From: Flaviramulus basaltis
GTDB lineage: Bacteria > Bacteroidota > Bacteroidia > Flavobacteriales > Flavobacteriaceae
Reading direction: 5' to 3'
DNA: 64,000 nucleotides
Assembly (NCBI RefSeq): GCF_900114265.1
Contig: NZ_FPKV01000002.1
Span: 1 to 64,000, forward strand
Under the pieces are notes generated by a model, which ran no database searches, was not told the DNA's origin, and saw nothing but the letters and a program-made list of their open reading frames with translations. A program made the position numbers and the translations under genes. Of this stretch, positions 1-6,942 are shown in pieces. Numbering within the stretch: the first letter of the stretch is position 1; every line of letters begins with the position of its first letter.

Positions 1-85
1 TTCTGTTTTTTCTTTCTTAAAATTCAAAAAAAAATTCGAAAATCAAACTAAGTTTTTTTGATTTCGAGTGCGTTTCGCAATGAAA

Positions 86-213
86 CACAACGGTTTTGTG
101 TATGATTAGTGGCGTGTGTAAGCACCTAATTTAGCAAATAAAAACAGAATAGAAAATCCGCGAGGATTTTCGTAAGCAAGCTCGAACTAGCCATTAATTA
201 TACACGGTGTTGC
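86..213. repeat. Structured cassette-like repeat (attC-like fold)
   Basis: This gene-free stretch folds back on itself. GTGTATGATTAGTGGC (98-113) pairs with GCCATTAATTATACAC (190-205) over 16 positions, with only two G-T wobbles. Between the arms sits a perfect 7-bp hairpin, AAAATCC/GGATTTT (153-170), closed by a GCGA loop of the GNRA type. A smaller GTTTC/GAAAC hairpin (72-86) lies just outside. I recall similar intergenic elements next to small hypothetical genes in flavobacterial genomes, but cannot confirm that here. The element lies downstream of the minus-strand gene at 318-815 and 1 kb from a tyrosine recombinase, which suggests a cassette boundary. The rest of 1-317 shows no coding potential I would trust. 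Confidence 0.5.
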
Positions 214-317
214 CATTTCGTTATTTTTATTGAGCTTAATTCATTTTTTTGCTTTTTCATCGTGTGAGTGAATTCAGTTAGCGATTTACTCCGGAAACTT
301 GTTAAATTGCGTAAATT

Positions 318-815
318 TTATTTTCTTATTTTATAAAGTAAACGATTAAATATTTCTGATTTTCCTAAAGAATCTATAATGCTTATAATTCCAATCGACA
401 ACAACAAAGAAAAAATACTTACCATTATTAAATTGCGTATAAAATAATTAAACGAATAATTTTTTAATCCTCTGACTTTGCTATTGCTCGGATTGCTTTT
501 CACATACTCTATTTGTATTTCATCAGAAACAGAATAATTATTTCCATAATACTCACTTCCATATTCATATTTTTTACCATCTACGAAGTATGAATATTCT
601 ATATACTTTACCTGATGAACATTTGTTTGTCTTCCTTCATATAATTCCTCAACAATTTCATCAGTTCCTAAATTAAATATTATTGCGGAAGTTGTTTCTT
701 TCTCTCTAAATTCTAAATCAAATTCCTTCTTGTCCAACCAAAAAATATAGAATAGCCAAACTATCACAAAAGAAATTGAATAAATTATTAAAAAGAAATT
801 ATTGATTTTTTTCAT
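318..815 (-). CDS. Small membrane protein, DUF3592-like
   Basis: A 165-residue protein with one N-terminal membrane segment (about residues 7-26), a soluble middle (about 30-120) and a C-terminal hydrophobic segment (about 125-147). The middle contains YSYFVDGKKYEYGSEYYG followed by a DEIQIEYVKSNPSNSKV stretch. That order (tyrosine-rich strand, then an I.V.Y...NPS.S motif) is the pattern of DUF3592-type membrane proteins. Function is unknown. It sits between the structured repeat and another small gene on the same strand, as a cassette cargo gene would. No paralogue is visible in the window. Confidence 0.6.
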   Translation of the reverse strand: MKKINNFFLIIYSISFVIVWLFYIFWLDKKEFDLEFREKETTSAIIFNLGTDEIVEELYEGRQTNVHQVKYIEYSYFVDGKKYEYGSEYYGNNYSVSDEIQIEYVKSNPSNSKVRGLKNYSFNYFIRNLIMVSIFSLLLSIGIISIIDSLGKSEIFNRLLYKIRK

Positions 816-851
816 TGATTAAGCGTTGGTTTTAATGATTAACAACAAATA

Positions 852-1085
852 TTACATAAGCTCTATTCTGCCAGAAAAATTATTTATCATTTCCCCGTTT
901 TCAAAACTTCTAATTTCAATAATTGCACTTTCATCATCATAAACAATTTCAACAGAAAAAGTGTCAAATGAATAACAATCATATACTTCCTCTTTAGTGA
1001 CATAATTGTATAAAAAGAGACCTTTATATGTTGCAATTTCATATTTATTCTCAAAAGACAATATGTTAAATTCGTTAATTGTCAT
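852..1085 (-). CDS. Hypothetical small protein (cassette cargo)
   Basis: I do not recognise this protein. Starting at the ATG at 1085 gives 77 residues beginning MTINEFNIL. An upstream in-frame ATG at 1118 would add 11 basic residues (MPFIIQKRRKP) that look less natural. The product is acidic, has no membrane segment, and reads as alternating strands (VEIVYDDESAIIEIRSF). It lies 36 bp upstream of the DUF3592-like gene on the same strand and 160 bp from the recombinase gene. Coding status is likely from length and composition but unproven. Confidence 0.4.
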   Translation of the reverse strand: MTINEFNILSFENKYEIATYKGLFLYNYVTKEEVYDCYSFDTFSVEIVYDDESAIIEIRSFENGEMINNFSGRIELM

Positions 1086-1245
1086 TGGTTTTCTTCGTTT
1101 CTGTATAATGAATGGCAACTTGGTTATATGGTTTATTGAATACCTTATAATATGCCGATCAAGGGGGATATGGATGGTTTTTGCACAAATTTATAATTGA
1201 TATCCAACAGCATCATAAAGTATTTATGCTAATTTAAAAACTTTC

Positions 1246-2382
1246 TTACAAATTATCGAAAGGATTTCGAATATCTTTTAAACTTGTTGTTGAAACATGA
1301 GTGTAAATCATAGTGGTCTTTGGATCATTATGCCCCAATAATTCTTGAATATATCTTATATCAGTACCACTTTCTAACAAATGTGTAGCAAAGCTATGAC
1401 GCAGAGTATGCAGTGTGGCATATTTTTTTATGCCTGCCAATAGTAATGATTTTTTTAATACTTGTCTTGCGCTTACTTGTGTATAAGGTTTGTCAAAACG
1501 ACCTTCAAACAATAATATTTTGGGCTTATAATGATTAATATAGGTTTGTAGCAATGGAATTATTCCATGTGATAATAAAGTGTATCTGTCTTTTTTCCCT
1601 TTAGCAGCCTTAATATGTATTAATCCACGCTCAAAATCAATGTCATTAATTTTTAAATTAAGTGCTTCACCAATACGAAGACCTGCAGAATATACCAAAC
1701 TTAATAACGTTTTGTGTTTTAGGTTTTTTGTTGCATCAAAAATTGCTTTCACTTCTTCTTTACTCAAAACGTTAGGCAGTTTTTTATCCTTATTAGGACG
1801 CTTGATTTCAAATGTTTCTACGGTAATATTTTTAAAGTCGAAATAGTGTTTAATACCGCTTATGCACTGATTTTGGTATGAAATAGATTTTTTAGCATTA
1901 AAAATAAAATCATAATTAAATTGTTCAATGCTTCTAGAGGTAATAGTATCTATCCTTTTCAAATTTATATATCTTAAAAATAATGCGGTTACTTCAACGT
2001 AAGTATTGACCGTGTTTTTACTAAAACGCTTTTGTTCAAGCCATTTTGTAAATTGCTTCATTTGATTTTTTTGTTCATCTATTAAAACTGGTAATTTATT
2101 TATTATAGGATTCCTCAAAACAGGTTTTTGTACTTGTTTTTGAACGGTTTTAAAAGCGTTATAATTGACATACCACCCTTGTTTTCTGAAGTATGTAAAG
2201 AGTTCATTTATACGCTCTTTATAATGAGACGTATAGAATGTTTTGTAAGTTTTACTCCATTTAATATCAGGAAAAGCTTTCACATAATTTTTTACGTTCT
2301 CGTCATATCGAAAATGAACGGCAACATAAAGAATTTGATTGTGCCAAAGAGGTTTTAAGGTAATAAGGGTCTTGTTTTCCAT
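1246..2382 (-). CDS. Tyrosine recombinase, Xer/IntI-like
   Basis: A 378-residue site-specific recombinase. Residues 1-75 form an extra N-terminal domain, about 105-185 a SAM-like core-binding domain, and about 203-365 the catalytic domain. The active-site residues are all present: Arg236 (AGLRIGE), Lys263 in the KGKKDR hairpin, His325 and Arg328 (HTLRHSFATH), His351 (LLGHND) and nucleophile Tyr360 (TTMIYTH). The C-terminal motifs resemble integron integrases as well as XerC/D. The extra IntI-specific insertion that normally precedes the HxLR motif is not evident, so I do not call it IntI. It is transcribed away from a zinc-ribbon gene; a palindrome with Xer-site geometry lies in the shared upstream region. 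Confidence 0.9.
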   Translation of the reverse strand: MENKTLITLKPLWHNQILYVAVHFRYDENVKNYVKAFPDIKWSKTYKTFYTSHYKERINELFTYFRKQGWYVNYNAFKTVQKQVQKPVLRNPIINKLPVLIDEQKNQMKQFTKWLEQKRFSKNTVNTYVEVTALFLRYINLKRIDTITSRSIEQFNYDFIFNAKKSISYQNQCISGIKHYFDFKNITVETFEIKRPNKDKKLPNVLSKEEVKAIFDATKNLKHKTLLSLVYSAGLRIGEALNLKINDIDFERGLIHIKAAKGKKDRYTLLSHGIIPLLQTYINHYKPKILLFEGRFDKPYTQVSARQVLKKSLLLAGIKKYATLHTLRHSFATHLLESGTDIRYIQELLGHNDPKTTMIYTHVSTTSLKDIRNPFDNL

Positions 2383-2420
2383 ATATTTTTTCCAATAATA
2401 ATAAATAGTTTTTATATTGC

Positions 2421-2454
2421 CGTATGTTATTCGAATAGCATACGCATAACATAC
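2421..2454. promoter_or_regulatory. Near-perfect palindrome plus third half-site
   Basis: Positions 2421-2444 form a 24-bp palindrome with a single mismatched pair. It can be read as two 9-bp arms, CGTATGTTA and TAGCATACG, around a 6-bp centre TTCGAA. A third half-site, ATAACATAC (2446-2454), follows in the same orientation as the right arm, 11 bp on. The element sits between the divergent recombinase (start 2382) and zinc-ribbon gene (start 2471). Arms flanking a 6-bp centre are the geometry of Xer/tyrosine recombinase core sites. An operator for either gene is the alternative. Confidence 0.5.
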
Positions 2455-2470
2455 ACTTAATTTTAAGCTA

Positions 2471-2848
2471 ATGAGATTTTATAAAGAATGTTTGTACTGT
2501 GATAAGGAATTAAAGGGTAGGAGTGATAAGAAGTTTTGTGACCCACAGTGTAAAAGTGCCTACCAATATCAACAATCACAGGAACAACCAGAGCGATTTT
2601 ATAATATTGTAGACAATCAATTGAAATTGAACAGAAGGTTACTAAAGAATTTTAATAAGGCTGGTAAAGCAACAATCAGAAAAGACCAACTTGAATCTGA
2701 GGGTTTTAATCCCAATTATTTTACTCATTATTGGAAAAATAGAAAAGGTGACATTTACACGTTTGTTTATGAATATGGATTTATAAAACGAACTCAGAAT
2801 AAAACTGAAAAATACATCCTAATCCAATGGCAAGATTATATGCTATGA
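2471..2848 (+). CDS. Small zinc-ribbon protein
   Basis: A 125-residue protein. The N-terminus carries Cys7-x2-Cys10 and Cys23-x3-Cys27 (LYCDKEL...KFCDPQCKSAYQ), a treble-clef or zinc-ribbon pattern. The C-terminal part (about 55-125) reads as a small helix-strand domain with GDIYTFVYEYGF. Comparable small zinc-ribbon genes accompany integrases in flavobacterial islands, as far as I recall; no function is known. It is divergent from the recombinase at 1246-2382 and convergent, 8 bp away, with another CxxC...CxxxC gene. A DNA-binding accessory role in the element is an inference. Confidence 0.65.
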   Translation: MRFYKECLYCDKELKGRSDKKFCDPQCKSAYQYQQSQEQPERFYNIVDNQLKLNRRLLKNFNKAGKATIRKDQLESEGFNPNYFTHYWKNRKGDIYTFVYEYGFIKRTQNKTEKYILIQWQDYML

Positions 2849-2856
2849 ATTTTACC

Positions 2857-3294
2857 CTAACTTATGTTCAAAAAAACCACGAACCCAGTATCAACATCAT
2901 AAAACGGTTTTCTGCCCAATGCATCATTTTGAAAATTATTAATAGGTAAATATCTAGCACCAGTCAGTATAGACTTAAGTTCTTGTATATCCTTTTTTGT
3001 TGCTGGTTTATTTTGAGTGGGAGTTATAAGTCTTATACCTAGTTGTGCAAGTGCAGATCCTGCTGCCGCATTTCCAACACCACCTAAGGACATCTTTTCT
3101 TCCTTTTTTGGAACACTTTGAACCGTAGGAACTTGAATTTTATGCTGCTCTAGAGTTATTTTATTGGGTTTTGTTTTGTTCTGTTTTAGTAACCAACTCC
3201 GACTTCTACAAGAGTTGCTGCAAAACTTTTGTACACCTCTACGTCTTGGGGTGTACTCACTACTACAATGGTTGCAAATGGTTGTCTTTTTCAT
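2857..3294 (-). CDS. Zinc-ribbon protein of the integrated element
   Basis: A 145-residue protein with Cys7-x2-Cys10 and Cys25-x3-Cys29 (TICNHCSS...KFCSNSCRSRSW). This is the same Cys layout as its convergent neighbour at 2471-2848, but the rest of the protein is unrelated. A low-complexity, Gln/Lys-rich linker follows, then a GGVGNAAAGSALAQLG segment (about 71-86) and a short conserved-looking tail. A perfect 36-bp palindrome begins 2 bp upstream of its start codon, so the mRNA leader would be a hairpin. It is the last gene of a minus-strand run that begins with the integrase at 5388. Function unknown; element-encoded DNA-binding protein is plausible. Confidence 0.65.
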   Translation of the reverse strand: MKKTTICNHCSSEYTPRRRGVQKFCSNSCRSRSWLLKQNKTKPNKITLEQHKIQVPTVQSVPKKEEKMSLGGVGNAAAGSALAQLGIRLITPTQNKPATKKDIQELKSILTGARYLPINNFQNDALGRKPFYDVDTGFVVFLNIS

Positions 3295-3295
3295 T

Positions 3296-3331
3296 ATTAT
3301 ACGTAAATTAAACGTTTAATTTACGTATAAT
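3296..3331. repeat. Perfect 36-bp palindrome
   Basis: Each 18-bp half is an exact reverse complement of the other: the left half reads ATTATACGTAAATTAAAC (3296-3313) and the right half mirrors it with no spacer. It fills almost all of the 40-bp gap between the stop of the gene at 3335-4063 and the start of the zinc-ribbon gene at 3294. There is no T-tract, so it is not an ordinary terminator. An operator for a dimeric DNA-binding protein or a recombination/replication site fits better. Confidence 0.9.
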
Positions 3332-3334
3332 TTA

Positions 3335-4063
3335 CTATTTTTTACCAATATTAAAAAATGTTTGCAACAATATTTTTTCTGCTTTAGCTTCCGTTATAAG
3401 TGGTTTTTTGTCTTTTTTATTGGTAGGTAGTGGTGGTGTAGTTGTTTTTTCAGGTGTGTTAGTTTTAAATTTATTTATCCAATTTTCAAGGTTTAAACTT
3501 GGTCCTTTCTTTTTAAAATTATTGACAACATGAGGGAAATAAGTATCGATGATATCGTGAGCATTAAAGTTTCCTTTTGGAATGGTTTCTTTACTATCAT
3601 AAAAGGTTTTTACTAATACCTCGAAATGCTTTTTATGACTTTCATATTGAACATAGAATATCCCAGATAAGTTGCTATCGGTTTGTATCATTTCAATGGG
3701 GTTGTGATACATCCATTTAACTATATAGAACATGGTTTCAACAAATTCAAAATATTTGTTTAATACATAATTAAATTCATGCGCATTACCTTCACTTTTC
3801 TTTTCTAATAGTTTGAAAATGTTCTTTTCTAAATCACCCTCCTTTAATATAATTTGCTTATTGCTTCTTCCCGCTACATAATGGATTGGACCTTCATATT
3901 CATCAAAAACTAAAACTGTGTTTAAAAAATTATATTTTTTCAGAGCATCCAGGGTTTCAATAATATCTGGTCGGATCTCTTTCTCTGGGATAAAGAAATA
4001 TAACTCTTTAATAAGATTTGGAATCAAGCTTAGATGAAACTGATGTAATGTTTGCTCACTCAT
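3335..4063 (-). CDS. Unknown protein coupled to integrase
   Basis: I do not recognise this 242-residue protein. The first 160 residues look helical with many aromatic residues (YFFIPEKEIRPDIIETLDALKKY; FEFVETMFYIVKWMYHNP). A Pro/Thr/Lys-rich linker (about 205-225) precedes a short C-terminal helix. There is no signal peptide or membrane segment. Its ATG overlaps the integrase stop codon (ATGA at 4060-4063), so the two are almost certainly translated in tandem. That pairing points to a role in integration, excision or element maintenance, but no motif proves it. Confidence 0.6.
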   Translation of the reverse strand: MSEQTLHQFHLSLIPNLIKELYFFIPEKEIRPDIIETLDALKKYNFLNTVLVFDEYEGPIHYVAGRSNKQIILKEGDLEKNIFKLLEKKSEGNAHEFNYVLNKYFEFVETMFYIVKWMYHNPIEMIQTDSNLSGIFYVQYESHKKHFEVLVKTFYDSKETIPKGNFNAHDIIDTYFPHVVNNFKKKGPSLNLENWINKFKTNTPEKTTTPPLPTNKKDKKPLITEAKAEKILLQTFFNIGKK

Positions 4064-5388
4064 TGTTTTTTCTTTAGCATTTCTGAAAAATCTGGTGGTA
4101 ACTCAGCGTCAATATCTCTTAGGTATTTCTCTAGGGCGTTCATCGATGTATGACCTGTGATAAGCATGAGTTTACTTTTTGCCTCGAAAGGTGCGTACTC
4201 CATAACGAGTGCTCTATACACTTTAGTTATATAGGTATGTCTAAAACTGTATAAGCCATAGTCTTTTCCTAATTTAAAATGATCTTTGACTACCTTTTTG
4301 AAACGCTTACTAAAATAATCTCTTTTATTGGTTTCATTTGTTTCCCATTCACCACCAATTTTGTTCGGAGTAAACAAGGTGTGTTCAGGATTTAGCTTTG
4401 ACAAATCTGGCAAATCATCCAATAATATTTGAGGAATAATTTTGGTCTTAAACTGACTATTCTTTGCTTTAAACTGAAGAGTTTTGCTTTGTAAATTAAT
4501 ATTTCCTACTTTCAATCGACAGACTTCAATAGGTCTCATAAAACCATATGAAATGAATTTTATGTACAACAATAAGATAGGGTCTTTTTCTTTTAGATGC
4601 TTGAAGATGGCTTCTTGAGTTTCTAACGTATAGGTTTTATTGCGTTCTGGTTTTGATTTTAATATGGGTATGTTTTTTACATAGTTCTGTCCAATAACTT
4701 CATTATCTTCCAACACTTGCATAATGCTACCTAAATCGGCTCGATAATTATTTCTATTACGTGGAGAGGTTTTATCTAAAACATGGTTTAAAAACTGAAG
4801 AACCAACTGTTTATTTAAAGCGTCAATTGTTTTAATATTTGGATGGTTTTTATCCAACCATTTTAACAACAGATCTATTTTATTTCTATAAGCTTTTAAA
4901 GTACGTACACCTACTAATTTTTCTTTGAGTTTTAAACCATAATCAAACGCAGCCCTCAATGATAGATTGGGCACTTCTCGGGGTTGATTTAAGCTCTGTT
5001 TCGCTTCTTTTTGTTGGGTGCTTTCTTCAGTTGTTGAAGGTGTGGTTATAGTTTTTCCTTGTAATTTTTGATATAACGCAGTGTTATCTTTAAAAGGATT
5101 ATAACCTTGTTTTAAGAGCTTGAGTAATACTTTACGATATACTGTAAGTACTTCCATGCGCTCTTCCTTGGTTTTATAAGTGTTTGCTGTCCCATAAAAC
5201 GGGGTGAGACGCTTTAGTTTACCTGTATTGGGGTCTCGAAAGGAAAAATACACATACCATCGCTTGGATAAATTTCCGTTGGCTGTATAGATTTTTGGAC
5301 TGGAAAAAAGTTTCTTTGTTGACAAATCGTATGCACTTTCGTATTCACTTTCGTATGCAAAAGTAAGAATTTGTTTAAATGTAGACAT
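4060..5388 (-). CDS. Tyrosine integrase next to tRNA-Met
   Basis: A 442-residue phage/ICE-type integrase. About residues 1-100 form an arm-type DNA-binding region, about 145-235 the SAM-like core-binding domain, and about 255-425 the catalytic domain. Catalytic residues visible are Arg285 (GFMRPIEVC), Arg383-His384 (YSFRHTY), His413 (TGHTS) and Tyr422 (EKYLR). The usual first His of HxxR is Tyr380 here, a replacement seen in many Bacteroidota integrases. The gene starts 55 bp from the tRNA-Met 3' end and reads away from it, the standard layout after integration at a tRNA. The ATG directly follows the U-tract of the tRNA terminator, leaving no separate promoter space. Confidence 0.9.
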   Translation of the reverse strand: MSTFKQILTFAYESEYESAYDLSTKKLFSSPKIYTANGNLSKRWYVYFSFRDPNTGKLKRLTPFYGTANTYKTKEERMEVLTVYRKVLLKLLKQGYNPFKDNTALYQKLQGKTITTPSTTEESTQQKEAKQSLNQPREVPNLSLRAAFDYGLKLKEKLVGVRTLKAYRNKIDLLLKWLDKNHPNIKTIDALNKQLVLQFLNHVLDKTSPRNRNNYRADLGSIMQVLEDNEVIGQNYVKNIPILKSKPERNKTYTLETQEAIFKHLKEKDPILLLYIKFISYGFMRPIEVCRLKVGNINLQSKTLQFKAKNSQFKTKIIPQILLDDLPDLSKLNPEHTLFTPNKIGGEWETNETNKRDYFSKRFKKVVKDHFKLGKDYGLYSFRHTYITKVYRALVMEYAPFEAKSKLMLITGHTSMNALEKYLRDIDAELPPDFSEMLKKKQ

Positions 5389-5419
5389 AAAAAAACGGTT
5401 TAGAGTGAACTAAACCGTT
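5388..5419 (-). terminator. Rho-independent terminator of tRNA-Met
   Basis: On the minus strand, AACGGTTTAG and CTAAACCGTT form a perfect 10-bp stem with a 6-base loop (TTCACT), followed by a run of seven T. The T-run touches the integrase start codon at 5388. Any read-through of this terminator would therefore produce integrase mRNA. Confidence 0.85.
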
Positions 5420-5442
5420 AATTTTGAACCAATTCTGATTTG

Positions 5443-5516
5443 TAGCGAGAGGGGGGCACGATCCCCCGACCTCCGGGTTATGAATCCGACGCTCTAACCA
5501 ACTGAGCTACCTCGCC
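5443..5516 (-). tRNA. tRNA-Met (CAT)
   Basis: The minus strand folds into a cloverleaf: acceptor GGCGAGG, D-arm GCTC...GAGC, anticodon loop TTCATAA with anticodon CAT, and a GGGGG/CCCCC T-stem. The acceptor closes with two wobble pairs and the anticodon stem has an A-C apposition at 31-39. The CAT anticodon could also mark tRNA-Ile2 after lysidine modification; elongator Met is the likelier reading. Its 3' end is the probable attachment site of the element to the left. No duplicated 3' end was found within 1-5400. Confidence 0.92.
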
Positions 5517-5529
5517 TAATTTGAGGCTG

Positions 5530-5560
5530 CAAATATAGAAACAATATTGAAGTAAGCAAA
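5530..5560 (-). promoter_or_regulatory. Promoter of tRNA-Met
   Basis: On the minus strand a -33 element TTTG (5560-5557) is followed by exactly 19 bases and a -7 element TATATTTG (5537-5530), the Bacteroidota housekeeping consensus. The tRNA 5' end lies 13 bp downstream. Confidence 0.85.
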
Positions 5561-5646
5561 CAGAAGTAAAAGAAAATATTATTAAAAATACTTGTTGTAC
5601 TTATCAATTTATGTATATATTGGCGATATAAATTTTAAAAGTACTT

Positions 5647-6039
5647 ATGGACGACAAAGTAAAATTTGATATTGAATTTCCAATACATGCATCACCACAA
5701 TTATTATATCAATACATATCAACGCCTTCAGGTTTATCTGAATGGTTTTCTGATAATGTAAATTTACGTGGAGAATTATTTACTTTTATATGGGACGATA
5801 GTCAAGAACAAGCAAAATTATTAAATAAAAAAAGTGGAGAACGCGTTAAATTTAGATGGCTTGAAGATGAAGAAGATGATTTAACATGTTATTTTGAAAT
5901 TAGAATTCAAGTTGATGAAATTACCAAAGATGTTTCATTAATGGTTACAGATTTTGCTGAGGAAGATGAAATTGATGAGGCTAAGATGCTATGGGAGAAT
6001 CAAATATCTAGTTTAAAACAAGTATTAGGTTCAGCTTAA
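5647..6039 (+). CDS. START-like domain protein
   Basis: A 130-residue cytoplasmic protein of the START/SRPBCC (AHSA1-like) fold. The N-terminal strand KFDIEFPIHASPQLLYQYISTPSGLSEWFSD is the typical entry into this fold, where residues PxxLYxYISTPxGLxxWF line the start of the helix. The C-terminal helix (about 110-128) closes the barrel. No ligand or reaction is known for this short flavobacterial version. It is the first core gene to the right of tRNA-Met and is followed by a terminator hairpin that abuts the next gene. Confidence 0.8.
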   Translation: MDDKVKFDIEFPIHASPQLLYQYISTPSGLSEWFSDNVNLRGELFTFIWDDSQEQAKLLNKKSGERVKFRWLEDEEDDLTCYFEIRIQVDEITKDVSLMVTDFAEEDEIDEAKMLWENQISSLKQVLGSA

Positions 6040-6060
6040 TTATAACTAACATATTTAAAT

Positions 6061-6099
6061 TATATTTGTCCCGTTTTTTATTATTAGCGGGATTTTTTT
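6061..6099 (+). promoter_or_regulatory. -7 promoter element fused to a terminator hairpin
   Basis: TATATTTG (6061-6068) matches the -7 consensus and is followed at once by a hairpin, TCCCG (6069-6073) with CGGGA (6088-6092), and seven T ending at the ATG at 6100. The hairpin would terminate the START-like gene. A transcript starting about 7 bases after the -7 element would begin inside the hairpin and so escape it. Confidence 0.5.
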
Positions 6100-6942
6100 A
6101 TGACAAATTTTAACGGAACTCTTTTAGAAGAAAATACTATTTTATCAACGCAAAATAGGGGATATGCTTATGGTGATGCGCTTTTCGAGACAATAAAAAC
6201 AAGTTACGGTAAAATACTTTTTTGGGAAGATCATTATTTTAGACTAATGGCTTCAATGCGAATTATGCGCATGGAAATACCCATGAATTTTACTATGGAA
6301 TTTTTAGAAGAGCAAATTCATAAAACTTTAGAAGCAAACCAATTTTTAAAAACATCTGCACGAGTAAAACTAATGGTTCATAGAAATGAAGGAGGTTTAT
6401 ATACACCTGATGCTAATGATGTATCTTTTATTATTTCTGTAAAAATAGTTGAAGATGATTTTTACATATTGAATGATGATTTTTATGAAGTTGATTTGTT
6501 TAAAGATTACTATGTTTCTCCTAGTTTATTATCTACGCTAAAAACCAATAATAAAGCACTAAACGTAGTTGGGAGTATTTATGCAAAAGAAAATAGCTTA
6601 AATAATTGTTTGCTTTTAAATACGAATAAACATGTAGTTGAGGCTCTTAATGGAAATCTGTTTTTAGTTAAAGGAAACACCATTAAAACCGCTCCAATAT
6701 TAGATGGTTGCTTAAAAGGCATTATGCGAAAGCAAATTATAGATATTGTAAAAGTATTACCAGAATATGAATTACTTGAAGAATCAATTTCTCCTTTTGA
6801 GTTACAAAAAGCAGATGAAATGTTCATTACAAATGTGATAACTGGAATACAACCAGTAAGTAAGTATAGAAAAAAAACATTTACTAATGAGGTTTCAAAA
6901 ATGCTTCTTCAAAAATTAAATGTTAAAATTAGAATTAGTTAA
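6100..6942 (+). CDS. Class IV PLP aminotransferase / aminodeoxychorismate lyase-like
   Basis: A 280-residue fold-type IV PLP enzyme. The N-terminus has the family entry RGYAYGDALFETIKT (20-34). The lysine forming the Schiff base is most likely Lys148 (STLKTNN), followed by the ENSLNNCLLLN helix-strand and the VVEALNGNLFLV phosphate-binding segment (about 179-190). The C-terminal half carries ITNVITGIQPV, typical of the family. It could be 4-amino-4-deoxychorismate lyase (PabC, folate p-aminobenzoate branch) or a branched-chain aminotransferase-like enzyme; the short length favours the lyase. No pabA or pabB is adjacent to decide. It converges with, and overlaps by 4 bp, the AlgH-family gene. 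Confidence 0.8.
   Translation: MTNFNGTLLEENTILSTQNRGYAYGDALFETIKTSYGKILFWEDHYFRLMASMRIMRMEIPMNFTMEFLEEQIHKTLEANQFLKTSARVKLMVHRNEGGLYTPDANDVSFIISVKIVEDDFYILNDDFYEVDLFKDYYVSPSLLSTLKTNNKALNVVGSIYAKENSLNNCLLLNTNKHVVEALNGNLFLVKGNTIKTAPILDGCLKGIMRKQIIDIVKVLPEYELLEESISPFELQKADEMFITNVITGIQPVSKYRKKTFTNEVSKMLLQKLNVKIRIS

Noticed and set aside
1006-1200. Plus-strand frame over the small cargo gene
   Set aside because: Overlaps a better minus-strand gene and extends into non-coding sequence; no recognisable protein.
1246-2382. Recombinase as a true integron integrase (IntI)
   Set aside because: Motifs around the catalytic residues resemble IntI, but the IntI-specific insert before HxLRH is not evident and an extra N-terminal domain is present. 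Called Xer/IntI-like only.
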